From Carnegiea gigantea (taxonomy: Eukaryota; Streptophyta; Magnoliopsida; Caryophyllales; Cactaceae), in assembly GCA_029747015.1 (NCBI GenBank), contig JAKOGI010000344.1, forward strand, positions 22,501 through 86,500: a stretch of DNA of 64,000 nt. The letters run 5' to 3'. The notes under the pieces were generated by a model, which saw only the letters and a program-made list of their open reading frames with translations, was not told where the DNA came from and ran no database searches. Position numbers and translations under genes: made by a program. Below, piece after piece: positions 12,924-25,778 of this stretch (the first letter of the stretch is position 1; every line of letters begins with the position of its first letter).

Positions 12924-15900
12924 ACTACCGGTGGCAGTGGATTGGCACAAACTAAATCTTAAATAGAATTTATGCTTCATGTTTATCTCAATATCTTGTG
13001 TTCTGAACATGAACAGCTCCATGTAACCCTCTTGCTATTAAACTGGTTCATTTGTGCTTGTGTCTGTGTAACTTTTATGCTAATCCTCTCCTCGCCCACT
13101 TATTCCGGTGCCTATTTGATCATTTTCTCAAGCTTGCCTGGGATTCGCATAGGCCTTGTTTAATGTTTCCTGCTTTGGATAAAGCCTTTCATGTCTGCTT
13201 GTTAGTGATTCATAAGATGTGTTGAATGGTATGCCTAATGTACGTTGAGGGCGCGTTCATGATTCAAAGTAGGATACGTCCTTGCTTTCAATTGGTGGGA
13301 TGATCCTATTAGTGGATGACCTTTAGGAATGTTTACAAGCATTCAATATAGATGAAAAACGGTGCAAAGTGGCATAAAACGTTAAAACCCTTGTGAAACA
13401 AACAAATTCAAGAAAACGAAGAGGTTAAAAGAAGAGGGTGAATTCTGGTGACATTAATAAGCTCTAGCTCGAGTGATATGTAAGATACTTTCTATTCAAG
13501 TCCTAAATTTAAGCATAGGAGGAAACATTTCTCTTGTAAAGAGAGGTGTATACACCTCAACAAGCATTGGTTTTGGTTAGTTTGTATTCCTCATTTTAGG
13601 GGTCTATTCTTTTCATTGAGAAATATGGATTGGTGAATGGGTGAAGTTGGTTGAGATTGATAGAAGTGGATTAAAGTAGGTTGAGGTGGGTGTTTTTTGT
13701 TGAAGTAGGTTGAAGTTTGGTTGAACTGGGCCTTAGTCTTGCGAGGATAGAGGGGGGCCTAGTTTGCCATTATTAAAAAAGGGGAACTCCAATCATAGAA
13801 AACAGTTACTCAAGCAAATGCTACTACTTATACCCACTAAATTTCTTATTTTTTAAATTTTTAATTTGCAATTGAGCACTAACGTAACAACAAATCTTTT
13901 AGAAAATTGTGTGATATGATCACAACTAAAAACTTATTTATAAATAAAAAAATAAAAAATAAATGTAACTTTTTCCGATTCAATTCGCTTTGATCCCTTG
14001 TTGACAAATAATTACTAACATTTGTTAATGAAGCTGGCCTATTTAGAAATTAAAATTTGTGAGGACACAGCAATGATCGAGGGTGTCATAGGACAAAGGA
14101 AATATGTACACGCTACACAGTGTTGGGAATAACATTCTTATGGGGGCATGTTTTGATCAGTGTATTAGCCTAAGTATGCTAACTAGAATCCTCCTCCACT
14201 TCTACCTCGCAGCTTCTCTTGGCGTGCACAAAGATTTTAGCAACTCTTTTATTGGTGATGTTATACGTTTCGTCTCTGTTCGATGTGCAATCTTGAGTTG
14301 CGCGTGGGGGTTTGCCTTAAAACCTGTGATTCTGGGTTTGTCAACCTTAAAAGTTTGCTTGAAAACCTTTGGTTTTGTTTTTGTCAATGTAAATTTTTCT
14401 AGTTGTGTTTATTTTGGATGGGACGGTGTTTGAAAGATAATTCTGAGTTCTAAGAAAGACGAAAATAGATCAATATAGAAGTGGTCTTAAAATAGTGGTC
14501 GGTTTTTATAATAGAAATTCATAACATAGTGTGGTATAAAAATTAAAGTTATATGCAATACGCTGCTGTTGTGTTAGTTATTAAAGTTGTCTGTTATCTG
14601 GCCCAAATCAAAATTAAACTGAGAACCAGATTAGATAGAACTAAAGTGAATTGATATAGTCCCTAGTCCAACATTTTGGTTTTATTTGGTATTGGAGAAG
14701 TTCACAATTTAGATTGGTAGATCGGATAAGAAAATCACAACTCTATACAAACAATTCATCGAATTATTTTCTTATCCAAAAAATAATCAAAGTTATACAT
14801 AATGATCCATCTTTCTACTAAGGGGTTTTAACATAAGAAGTACAAAAACACATGAAAATAAGTTTTTATATACACAAATTTTATACTACGTTAAACCATA
14901 CCAATTAATTAAGTAGTCAATTTCATAGCATAGGGCACCAATCTTTGCTCGTTAGTCCTTACACATCAAAATTAAGTAGATTTTAAAAAACTTGTAATTG
15001 TCTAACATTCGTCTTCTGTTATTATGAATTTCTATTTTCTAATGCGAAAAATAAAAAAGCTACTCCATGTAAAGTTCAAATTTTGTCAGGTATGTGCCAA
15101 CTGCCAACAGCCTTCGTTAAATTTCTGAGAGCTTTGTGAACTGCAAATATTCGATAGGATATGAAATAATCGGCGGGAGTTGTGAACTTCGCCCCGGGCC
15201 ATACGTTCTTTCGGCCCATCATCGGCTGCGCATACACACATTGGCTCCCCATTTTTTGATAGGTAAACAGGACCGATTTACTAGACTCAATTTTAGTGCA
15301 TCACACTAGGCATTTAAAAAAGGGAATAGATGTCAAATTGTTAGGACAGGCTTGACCTATCAATTCTACATTTTTCTCACAAGGAAATGTGTTGGTTTCC
15401 CCAAAATTTAAGCGTTTCGGGAAAAGTATAAAAGACAGAGTTGAGAACCAATTAGGCTACTTACTGCCTCTTTACGTGCATATGAATATATGATAATGTG
15501 ATATACTATCCGAGTTAGTCAACACTAGCTAGGGAGGGGTCCCATTGAGAGTTGGAAAACTAGTCAGGTTGGGTCGATATATTTAATAAATCGGTCAATT
15601 TCGTGCTGACATTAAAATTAGTTTAGGTTTGCTCAAAAATGAAAAATAGCAAGTTTTCAAGTTACATGGTCAAATCGTGTCAACTTTGGATCGATATCGG
15701 GTCGGGCACGGGTTATCCTCAGTAAATTCGATCAGGTTCAGGTCGAATTATCGTACCGGGTCAGACTTTCTCAATTCTAGTCCCATTTCTCATTATAAAA
15801 AGGTTTTTTAAGAGATACTAATATACCTCTATAATATTTTTATGTAAAAACTAAATAAGCAATGGTAAAGTCACGTGTGAGGTAGCATGAACACTCAATC

Positions 15901-17597
15901 TATCACAGGAAATTATGGGTTAGCTAGTATTGGTTATAACTAGAATAATTGAAATATCAAATTGAATATACGAACTGATCTTGGAATAGACTAAATCGAT
16001 TTGAGCTAGGATTCGAATTAACCTACATTGAACCAAATCTTACATAAAATGTTCACTCCAAGATTGTTGTTTTCTTTTTTTTTTTTTTTTCTTTTTTGGG
16101 GCCTTTGGACTTCTAATTTTTCTAGAGTCGAGTTACTGTTGGTCCGTAAAGAGATAGAGCTCCCAATCGCAGATTTTCTCTAAGATAAAACTCAAACTCA
16201 AAGCTTTTTTTAAGAAAAACAAGTGTCAACTACTTGAACCAACTTATGTTGGTAAGGTTGATATTCTTTTATAGAGAACTTTATTGGACCCCCAAAACAA
16301 TCAACGTAAGGTTCATCCAAACAACAATTGATTTTACCCAAATTAAGCCTGAATTGAAATCTCATCAAGTGAACAAATCCAATAATGAATTAAATCAATC
16401 TGAAACTTAACCGAATAATCCATTTGCCGGATTTGACTTTGGTTTCTACGAAGTGCAACTTCTGCTTTTTCACAGCACATTTCTGAACCAAACAAGGTAA
16501 ATTTGTACTCGGAGTTGATCTACCCTTGGGATTTTACTTTTTCCCTCAATGTTATCGGGGATGTGTGAAACTCAACAGCTTGAGTACAGTTGGCATGCAC
16601 TATTAAACTGGCTCCTACCTCAATTTCCAAGGTTGCTACGACCTTTATTGGCGCCGTCTTTGATATTTTTAACAGTCAATTTTCTCTATAAATTATCAAT
16701 TTTCATGAAAACAATACAAGCCATAGAGAATTGCAAGGGCCGGTTAGGGGACGCATATGGAAGCGAATTTTTCTGTTGGAATGATCATGCTTGAAAGATT
16801 CAAGTACAATTGAGTTTAAAGTATGACGTGTCCAATCGATTTTACTTAATTAGTGTCATAATTTATCGGATTGGAAAAAACTTAGGGTATGATCATGAAA
16901 TGTGGGTCTTAATTTGGAGACATTTATATGTTAATTTGACTCAAACTAAGGTCTAAATAATTAAAAGGTTGTTTAACAAGATCAATGACCAAGTTGCCGC
17001 AACAGCCCACTCCACCAATGAAGGCTTCTACCGGAATTTGGAGCTCAACAACTCAACCACCACCAATTCCCTTGATGCTATGTCCCAGAGTCCCCTTCTT
17101 CCACAACGTCGACCATGCACCCTCTAACCATAGCCTCCTTTCGCCGATTACCCCAGTTTTGCACAGTTTCCCATAATGTTGTCTCTCTAGTTGCACTGCA
17201 TCAACCACTCCAAGCCTGGCAGCTCGTGCTCTCCTCTCTCCATATGTAACTCCAAATAACTTACTTAAGAAATGAAAAAAAAAAAACTTCCATTTTCAAA
17301 GTTCAAACTCCATGCCTCTCGCAAGGCGAAATGGTCAACCCGGTTTATTTAACTCGCTCAACATACAACATGTTAAAAGCAAGCAACACCTCACCACCAT
17401 ACAAAAACAACACATCTAAGAAAGAAAAGTCTCATCTAAAAAGTGTTTATTTTAAACAATACTAACTAGTAAATTTCCTTTCCGATATTTCGAGATCCAT
17501 GTATCTGCTTATATGGACCTACATTTTTCCATGTGTCACACACATAAATATTTGGAACATGCCTGGGTATGTCCCTTGTTGGACAAGTGTCCAATTT
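12924..17597. other. Intergenic region, no supported gene
   Basis: The 3' end of the proteasome transcript should lie in the first few hundred bases. After that the sequence is AT-rich with many short open frames and no protein I recognise, including the 109-codon frame at 14104-14433. The stretch 15530-15790 has degenerate 'gggtcg/gggtta' words like those of the repeat at 42.4 kb. A long T tract with a short G run sits at about 16075-16100. Confidence 0.5.
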
Positions 17598-17602
17598 GGA
17601 TT

Positions 17603-17866
17603 TGTAGAGGCTAAGGGAATGGCATAGTGTGCTGAGTTGTCGAGGAAGTTAGAATGATATTTTTTACTATTGCTGAGCTTTGATGTAATAACAAAATTTA
17701 GCTACTCCATTTCAGATATCGTTAGCTTTCTGTTATTTTCCATTTGAAATGAAGTGTGCTGGTATATAAGTGCACTAGAAAGAGATGTAATGATCAAGAA
17801 AATATCATTTACATCTTACACATTTTCTCTCTCTATTTCTCTAAATAGCCATGCCATAAATCTTCA
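17603..17866 (+). repeat. 5' LTR of the copia element
   Basis: The LTR begins TG and ends CA. A TATA-like word (gtatataagtg) near 17757-17768 is probably the promoter of the element. It is preceded by GGATT, the 5' copy of the target duplication. Confidence 0.93.
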
Positions 17867-17881
17867 TGGTTTCAGAGCAGG
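17867..17881 (+). promoter_or_regulatory. Primer-binding site of the copia element
   Basis: TGGTTTCAGAGCAGG directly follows the 5' LTR. It differs by one base from TGGTATCAGAGC, the usual plant copia site complementary to the 3' end of initiator tRNA-Met. Confidence 0.85.
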
Positions 17882-18079
17882 TTCTCTGAGAAGACCTGGA
17901 AATCGATTGAATAAGATCACATGTTTTAATTCATCATTTGATCAACTATAATTCTTGAATTCATACATTTTTTTTAATTTTCGTATCTAGATTGTTTGAT
18001 TGATTGATCAATTGATTGTCAATCAATCCAACTTCTCAACTAATTTGAATTAGATTTTGAAGTGTATCTGATTCAGATC

Positions 18080-21000
18080 ATGGCTGAGAGAAATCAAACA
18101 ATATAGTTGTAACACCCCAAGTATACATGATCCTTTTCCTGTTTTCATCTGCTCAAGATTACCAATAAGATACAATGACTCAATGAACGGGGCGTTACCG
18201 CCGTCCATGAAGGACAAGGCTTGCATTAAACATGAAGATTTATCTTAATCCAAAGGTTACCCCATAATAGGGTATACACCATCATCACCCAAACCATTTA
18301 ATTATATACAAAAAGGTTCTAACATCCCAAGGATAATACAACCTTACATAACTTGATTCAGAAATACAGTCGCAACATCAAAATACATAATTTAACTTAA
18401 ATGTACTTCAGCCTCCAAAATACATCATCATATGCTAAGATAGCATCTTAGCTCTCCCACACCGTTAACCACAAGAATGGTTTGTCTCATTTGGCATCTT
18501 CGGCCTCCCTGCCCACCTCGGGGTGATTCACTGAACATTTTCCTAAAACAAAACATAAAAATATTTCGAACTGTGAGCCAAAACTCAGTACATGCATCCC
18601 TGTACTGTTAAAGGTTCATTGGAAGGTAATTTAGGGCCCACTTGCAATTCATTTTAAGTGAAAACAGGGGATGAGATGTATATAAAACTGTATTGCGGAT
18701 TATTATCTGCTAGTGCACCCCTTTAGTAACTGTTACGATCTGTGAATAGGTGTACACCTGCCAAGCCGACCGAGGGACCTGGCCTGAAGCCGCGCGGGTA
18801 ACTGAGGGCAATGCCCTGTAACTGATAACTGACGGGGTCACCAATTATGTGATGAAACACTGATTAAAATGATTCATTGATGTGCTTATCAAAATATTAT
18901 GATTTTGATAAATGCATGCTGAGTACTAAAGATACAGGCAATAAACGTACCTGGAAGTTTTAAATGTTAATGCACAGAGGAATGAGATATACAAAAGTGA
19001 AGAAAATGGAAGCTTAGGCCTTGATTCTGCTCAAAAGTCCATTACAGGAACATGAGGTTAGAAACGATCATGTTTGCATAACTGATAATTTTAAATAAAA
19101 CTGGCTTATGAAGAGCTTTTACACAACGGTTCATGAGTAACCAAAAAGACGTTGATGTAAACTAAAAAAATGAGAAGTGAGACATGGTAGCTAATTTAGA
19201 ACATTTGGTTTTCAAAGGAGGGTATGGGAAGAATAACCCATAACTTATTGTCCCGACCTCCAAATAGGACATAAGACCCCAATATAAATAGCTTAGGAAG
19301 GCCTCTAAAACTTTCACCAAGGACTCAAAACATGACTCCCATGCCAGGTTTCCTAAAAAGGGGTTAGAACACTAACATGTCAGTTTTAAACCCATCCTGC
19401 ACAGGTTCGGTAAAATGACCATAACGTTTTCCACAGACCTCGGATTGATGCGATTCAAGAGTCATTTTGAAGCTAACACACTGACCTATCTCCCCACCAA
19501 AAATCAGAATTTTTGGATTGGCCGATCATTACCAGTTTCCTTTCAAAGCCTGCCCTGTTTTTCTGAAAATTCCAGCAGCACTGCTTTAGTGTTTTCCTTC
19601 ATGTTTTTCACCAATCCTCAACTCAAACTCCTTTTTAAGAGTGTGTAAATACACTTTGGTACATCCCAACCTCATACAAAAACACCATACATAATTTCTT
19701 TTCATATTCATATCAAATAAAGCTCCCTTTTTAGTCACATATACTCACACACCACACATTTAGCATTAGTTGGTCCAAATCATGCATTTTGAACAAAACC
19801 CTAGCTTTGGGTTAACTTGAACTCACTTCCATCTTTTCCCAAACACCATAAACACCACAACAAACTTCAATATATTAAAACATAAGCCAAAACAAGGATA
19901 AAACAAGCAATAAACCTCACTTGAACAAGTAACTTGCATGAACAAGATGAAACCCTAACCCTAACTTCATCTCTACCTTAATCCATCAACAAGAAGGTTC
20001 TTAAGACCTCAAAAACAGCATAATCCATCACTAAAACAACCATAATAAGAACCAAAAATCAACAAGATCAAGAATCAAAACACAAATCAACATAGGGGTC
20101 AAAAGAACACTTACTTTGTGCTTGAGAAAGTTGCTAGAAATGATGCTTGATGTCTATGAAAGTGAAAGGGATGTTTGGGGGTGGTGAGTAGGGATGTTTG
20201 GTGGGTTTTTTGGTGGTTGAAGGTGGCTGAAATGGTGCTGGTTTTTCTGCTGTGGCCGTGTAGAGAGAAGGAGGAGAGGGAAGAGAGAGAAGCTCACAAA
20301 AAGGCTTGGTTAAAAATGAACCAAAATGAAAAAGTTTACAATTTATATTTCAATTTACTTGGCTGAAAATTGAAAGAGAAAAGTCAAGAAAAGCATGCTT
20401 GATTAAGGCTTAATTAAGTGAGATTAGCTAAACAAATGAGGTTCAAGACTTGTTGCATCGCAAACGGCCCTAAATGGGCTCGGTTTTGAGAAAGAACTGA
20501 AACCGAGCACGTTTGTGAAATATTTTTTTTTTTTTTCAAAAGTTTGTGATTGTCCTAAAGATAATTAAATCACTTAATTCATAAATATCAAGGTCTAATT
20601 TCGATGATTTCACAAAACAAAACTCGAATTGCAAGGTGAGGGCCCATTAGATTTTCCCACTTGAAATAACAAAGGAAACAATGATTTAAATGCGACGAAA
20701 TTAATCACATAGATTAATGAAAAGAATAAATATAATATAGGGTTGGGCTATTACAATAGTGATGAACGACTTGCAAAATCCTCTGTTCTTGCATCCATCC
20801 GAAGCTCCTGGTTTGTTAGCCATTCAAGAAAAGCTGATTGGAGCTAAGAACTTTCGGTCATGGAAGCGAGCAGTGGAAATTGGTTTAGCTACGAAGAGGA
20901 AACTTGGTTTTGTTCAAGGAACTGTCACAAAATCATCTGATGATCCTATCAAGGCCAAAATGTGGGATACATGTAATAGCATGGTGATTGCCTAGTTGAC

Positions 21001-21711
21001 CAACTCAGTCTCAGATCCAATTGCTAAGTCCATATTGTTTCTGGATTCAGCAAGGGAGATTTGGCTGCAGTTGGAAAAGAGATTCTCCTTGAGCAATGAA
21101 TCAAGGAAATATCAGATCAATAAAGAGGTATATTCTGTGAGACAAAATCATGCTTCTATTACACCAATCTGAGGTGTCTATGGGAAGAGTTAGAGGCAAT
21201 GAATCAACTGCCCCACATTATAGTGGTTTTAGATGAACTTGGGGCATTCATTAGTGCCTTGAATCAGTAAAAGTAGGAATAACGATTATTTCAGTTTCTC
21301 AATAGTCTAGATGATAAATATGGACCACTGAGAAGTCAAATGCTCCTCATAAACCCTTTGCCAACTGTCAAAACAGTATGCTTAATGCTACAGCAAGAAG
21401 AAACACAAAGAGAAGAGCTCGAATTCCATAAATTAGAGATTGAGTCAACAACCTTGTTTAGCAGGAATGATGCTATAAGATGTTCACAATGTGGCAACAA
21501 AGGACACTCTAAGGAGAAATGTTGGACTGTGATACGCTATCCTTCTTGGCATCCAAGGCACAAGAAGTTCCCTCAGAAAAAGAATGCCAGAGCATCAAAT
21601 AATCCAAGAGGTAGAGACAGATTTAATGCTGCCACTGCGGCCAATGTCCAGATGGAATCAAGTAATGTCACAGCTGGATACAAAGGACATCAGTCCTTTA
21701 CTTTGACATAG
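18080..21711 (+). pseudogene. copia gag (broken, split by a solo LTR)
   Basis: This encodes the nucleocapsid/capsid part of the element. An ATG at 18080 opens MAERNQTI and then meets a stop just where the solo LTR entered. The frame resumes at 20762 with residues around LIGAKNFRSWKRAVEIGL, a typical copia gag N-terminus (UBN2-type), until a stop near 20993. Several stops and frameshifts follow. The last part (21340-21711) reads in one frame and contains a CCHC zinc knuckle, CSQCGNKGHSKEKCW, at about 21480-21525. No single frame covers gag, so it is dead. Confidence 0.85.
18108..20755. mobile_element. Solo LTR (probably Ty3/gypsy type) nested in copia gag
   Basis: The segment begins TGTAACACCCC, ends GGGCTATTACA, and is flanked by exact 5-bp duplications ATAGT (18103-18107 and 20756-20760). 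Start TGTAA and end TTACA form the short inverted terminal repeat of an LTR. At 2648 bp with no gag or pol domain in any frame, it is best read as one LTR left after recombination between two. The size and the TGTAACACCCC start resemble the long LTRs of some plant Ty3/gypsy chromoviruses; that assignment is inference. Orientation is not fixed by the ends alone. Confidence 0.85.
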
Positions 21712-21729
21712 TAACAATATGAGCAGCTG

Positions 21730-22182
21730 ATGAGGTTGATCCCTCAACAATCACAGGCTAACACCAACAATGACACTGATGATGAGCTAGATCATTCTTT
21801 TGCAGGTATGATCACATGTCTAAATGTTGTGACTAATGAGGACAGTTGGTTTACAAATTCAGGAGCAACAGATCATATGTCTCATGATCACATAGATAGC
21901 TCAAGTCAGTCAAAGAAACTGACAAAAGGACCTAAGATATATTTACCTAATGGTCACACTACTGAGATGTCTTCCAAGGATGATCTGAATCTACCTAATG
22001 GGCTGCGACCTAAAGATGTACTCCATGTGCCAGCATTTAAGTACAACCTGCTATCTATATCCAAGCTAGCCAAGGATAATCAGTGTTTTGTCACTTTCTA
22101 TCCTGATTTTTGTATGATCCAAGATTGTGTAAGCAAGAAACTCTTGGGATTGGTAAGGAGCATCAAGGACTCTATATTCTAA
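21730..22182 (+). pseudogene. copia protease and start of integrase
   Basis: This is an open stretch of 150 codons. The aspartic protease motif reads SWFTNSGATDHM (about 21844-21879), where active copia proteases have D-S-G-A-T. The catalytic Asp codon at 21856-21858 is AAT (Asn), so the protease should be inactive. Downstream, LRPKDVLHVPAFKYNLLSISKL is the usual copia linker between protease and integrase. It follows gag after a stop and precedes integrase in a shifted frame. Confidence 0.88.
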
Positions 22183-22487
22183 TGAATAATTCATGTGCAA
22201 ACCCTTTGTGTAATTTGGAAAATGTTGTGTCTATGCAAGCTAGTTTATATTCTCAGAATAAGAATGACGCTAGTGCATATGATGTATGGCAGAAGAGACT
22301 AGGACATGCATCTATGTCCAAACTTAGTCATATCGCCTCCTTACCATGCAAGGGATCTGTTAGTCAGAAGGTGTGCATCACATGTCCTATGGCAAAGTTC
22401 ACAAAACTGCCTTATCCAATCCGTCAAAGCAAGAGTGCTATAGCATTTGAATTGATTCATATTGATATTTGGGGACCTTATAAAGTT
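22110..22487 (+). pseudogene. copia integrase, N-terminal part, cut by a LINE
   Basis: The pre-integrase zinc-binding region (LGHAS...SKLSHIASLP...CITCPMAKFTKLPYP) and the first catalytic Asp in FELIHIDIWGPYKV are visible. The frame is cut at 22487 by the minus-strand LINE and resumes at about 25086. The 13 bases at 22475-22487 are repeated at 25073-25085 with one difference, as a target duplication. Confidence 0.9.
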
Positions 22488-25072
22488 ACAATAACAACAA
22501 TAACACCTCCCAGTGTGGGTCTCGCTTTCGCGGGTTTTGGGAAGATCCAGATGTAGGCAGCCTTACCCCTACTGATATCCCTACCCGTAGGGAGGCTGAT
22601 TCCAAGAGACCCACAAAAACACGATTTTGAGAAAACAATTTGTGGAAGAGGGTTTTGGAAAAACATTTAATGGAGAAATGGAGAACACAATAGCCAGAAA
22701 TGAGTAAGATACATAAGCAAAGTAAGAAGTCGTAGCTAAAGAACGAAGGAACAATAAAGCAGATAATAACCAAAGGTAAGCAAACGCTGTCTCTTCCCGG
22801 ATGAAAGAACTTCCTGCGGACAAACATGACACCACTGCCAAAGCTACCCTATTGCAACTGAAAGACGGACTACGAGGCCACCTTTCTGCGATCTAAGATC
22901 CTAATCCTATCCTGTCAACGTCTCCTGTCCTCTGCCAACGTCTTCCGACAATCCTACAACTCTCAAGTCCTCTCTAATCACCTCGTCCAAACTCTTCTTT
23001 GGTCGACCCCTCCCTCTTTTATCTTCGGGGATGTTAATCTTCTCACATCTCCTTACTGGAGCATCTACGCTCCTTCTTTTCACATGACCAAACCATAGGA
23101 GTCTTGATTCTCTCATCTTATCTTCGATGGGGGCCACTTTAACTAAGTCTCTGAAAACCCCGTTCCTAATTCTGTCTATTCTCGTATAATCACACATCTA
23201 CCTAATCATCCTCATCTCCGCTACCATCAATCTTTGAACCTGAGTCTTCTTTAGAGGCCAACACTCCGATCCATACATTACCGCCGGTCTAACTACTGTA
23301 TGATAAATTTTACCTTTTAATCCTACAGGCATCCTCTTATCACACAGTATACCTGAGGCATACTTCCATTTTTGCCAACCCACTCTTATTCTATGGTTAA
23401 CATCTTCATCAATATCCTCATTCTGCTAAATGATCGAGCCTAGATACCTGAACTTATCGACCTTTGGTATCATCATCCCATCAAAGGTGACTTCACCCCT
23501 CACCTCTACCCTTCCACTAAAATAGCAATGAAGGCATTCTGTTTTTGATCTACTAATACAGAAACCTCTAGATTCTAAAGATTATCTCCATTGCTCCAAC
23601 TTGTCATTTACTCCCTGTCTGGTCTCATCAATAAGAACAATATCATCCGCAAATAGCATACACCAAGGTAACTCATCTTAAATCTCTCTTGTAAGTTCAT
23701 CCATAACTAGAGCGAAAAGAAAAGGGCTTAAGGCGGAACCCTGATGTAGGCCCATACCAACGAGGAAGTCATTTGTGACCCCTCCTGGCGTCCTAACACT
23801 CGTCCTACCTCCCATGTATATATCCTTAATAATCGAATATACACGGGTGACACTCATTTCTCTCTCAAACATCTCCATAATGCTTCACGCGGAATCCTAT
23901 CATATGCCTTCTCCAGGTCAATGAACACCATATGAAGATCTACCTTTCGATCTCTGTACAAGCCCATAAGCCTTCTAAGGAGGAAAATCATCTGTATGGT
24001 CGACCTGCCTGGCATAAAACTAAATTAGTTCTCTGATATCGAAATATCCTTTTGTAACCTTCTCTCAATTACCCTCTCCCATAACTTTATAGTGTGATTG
24101 AGCAACTTTATACTCTTAAAATTATTACGATCCTGAATATCCCCTTTGTTTTTGTACAGCGGAATGACTATACTATACCTCCATTCTTTAGGTATCTTAG
24201 CTGTCCTAAGAATCACATTGAAAAGCTCCATAAGTCACTCTAATCCTACTCCATCCAAACACTTCCACACGTCCTCTAAAATTTGATCTGGACCCTCTGT
24301 CTTCCCATTGGATATTTTCTTTAAGGCCTCTTTAATCTCGTCCTTACTGATGGGACTGCACAATCGTGGATCCAGGTGACCCTCACTACACTCTCGTTCC
24401 GTACTTCAGCCATATTCCATCACTTCACCATTGAGAAGTGTGGAGAAGTACCTTTGCCATCTCGCCTTGATTTCTGCCTCATCAGACAGCACGTTTCCAT
24501 TTTCATTCTTGATGCACCTCACAACCCCCAAATCTCTTGACCACCTTTCTCTAACCCTTGCCAGTTTAAAGACTTTCTTCTCCCCTTCCTTGGTCTCCAG
24601 TCTACGATATAACGTATCAAAAGCCCTGCACTTAGCTACAGCAACAGCTTTCTTAGCTACCTTCTTAGCCACCTTATATCTACCTCTACAAATCTCTCTC
24701 TCTTCCTCCTCTCCACTGTTCATGAAAACAGCGAATGCCTCTTTTTTCTCCTTGACTTTCTCCTTAACCTCCTCGTTCCACCACCAGACACCCTTCATTT
24801 TGTCACCACCCCTCCTAGAAGTACCTAGGATTTCTCTAGCTGACTTTCGAATACATTCTGCCGTAGTCTTTCACATTTTGTCTGCATCTCCTACCTGCCT
24901 CCAAGCAACTTCTTCAGTTATCCTCTCTGCTATTAAAACTGCGATCTCCTTAGTAAGGGTCTACCACTTAACTCTAGCATCCCCAACCCTCTTATTCTTC
25001 CACTTAGAACAATTAAACTCTATATCTAATACTAGCAACCTATGCTAGGTTCCCAAAAGCTCACTAGGAATC
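22488..25072 (-). mobile_element. 5'-truncated LINE (RTE-like) inserted in copia integrase
   Basis: The insert lies between duplicated ACCTTATAAAGTT (22475-22487) and ACCTTGTAAAGTT (25073-25085). Read on the minus strand it ends in a trinucleotide-type tail (complement of 'aataacaacaataac'), as RTE-clade LINEs do, rather than poly(A). Broken reverse transcriptase runs from about 24800 down to 22907. There is no apurinic endonuclease region, so the element is 5'-truncated. A relative with the same 3' end lies at 58013-59375. Confidence 0.88.
22907..24798 (-). pseudogene. LINE reverse transcriptase remnant
   Basis: Pieces in order on the minus strand: a linker before the RT with VWWWNEEVKEKVKEKKEAF (about 24790 down to 24730); the RT fingers with IPKEWRYSIVIPLYKNKGD (24025-24231); the GLHQGSALSPFLFALVMDEL block (23678-23878); the catalytic FADD (MLFADDIVL) around 23641-23670, outside the longest frames; and the C-terminal part with [18 protein letters not shown] and LLWFGHVKRR (22907-23383). 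Stops and frameshifts separate the pieces, so no functional polymerase is made. The family is plant RTE-like non-LTR retrotransposons, by motif recognition only. Plus-strand open frames here, such as 24431-25048, are antisense shadows. Confidence 0.88.
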
Positions 25073-25085
25073 ACCTTGTAAAGTT

Positions 25086-25778
25086 TCTACTCACAAACAG
25101 TTTAGATACTTTCTCACCATTGTGGATGACTTTAGTAGGTTCACATGGATATATTTGCTCAAGTATAAGTCATAGGCCTTGGATACTTTGGAGCAATTTA
25201 TGAATCTCATTTTTACACAGTTTCAGGGCAAGATCAAGATTGCTAGGTCTGACAATGCCCTTGAATGTGATAGTGGACCATGTCAACTATTTTTCAGCAA
25301 GTATGGTATTATTCATCAGACTTCCTATACAGACAGACCCCAGCAGAATAGCAGGGTAGAAAGAAAACATAGGCATATCCTTGAAGTGGTTAGAGCTCTA
25401 AGATTTCAAGCCAATTTGCCTTCGCAGTTTTGGGGTGATTGTGTTTTAACAGCAACTTACATTATCAATAGGTTGCCTACACCCATTCTACAGTATAAAA
25501 CTCCTTATGAGATGCTCTTTCAACACCCTCCATCTTACCTACACATGAAAGCATTTGGATGTTTGGTGCTTGCTAGCAATCCCTCTCTTAACACAAACAA
25601 ATTCAAACCTAGAGGCATTCCTTGTGTGTTTCTGGATTATCCACCCACACAAAAGGGGTACAAACGGTTTAATTTGCAAAACAAGACCACTTTTGTGTCT
25701 AGAGATGTCTTTTTTATTGAACATATTTTTCCATTTCACCAGAAAGATATGTCAGTTTATATGTTAGTTTATATGTAG
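25086..25778 (+). pseudogene. copia integrase, C-terminal part
   Basis: This continues the interrupted integrase: RYFLTIVDDFSRFTWIYLL (about 25106-25165), a stop, then 199 open codons from 25179. The second catalytic Asp lies in IARSDNALEC and the Glu in NSRVERKHRH, giving the D,D,E set of integrases. QFWGDCVLTATYIINRLPT and the GCLV...FKPRG block are standard copia integrase/C-terminal features. The in-frame stop at about 25167 shows decay independent of the LINE. Confidence 0.9.

Noticed and set aside
14104..14433. 109-codon plus-strand frame downstream of the proteasome gene
   Set aside because: Composition is not protein-like, and there is no start context, splice or domain evidence.
19940..19965. 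Two CCCTAA-like units resembling telomere repeat
   Set aside because: Only about two units inside the solo LTR; too short to mean an interstitial telomere.
24431..25048. 205-codon plus-strand open frame
   Set aside because: It lies antisense to the LINE reverse-transcriptase remnant, which has clear motifs on the minus strand; the plus-strand product is serine/leucine-rich and matches nothing I know.
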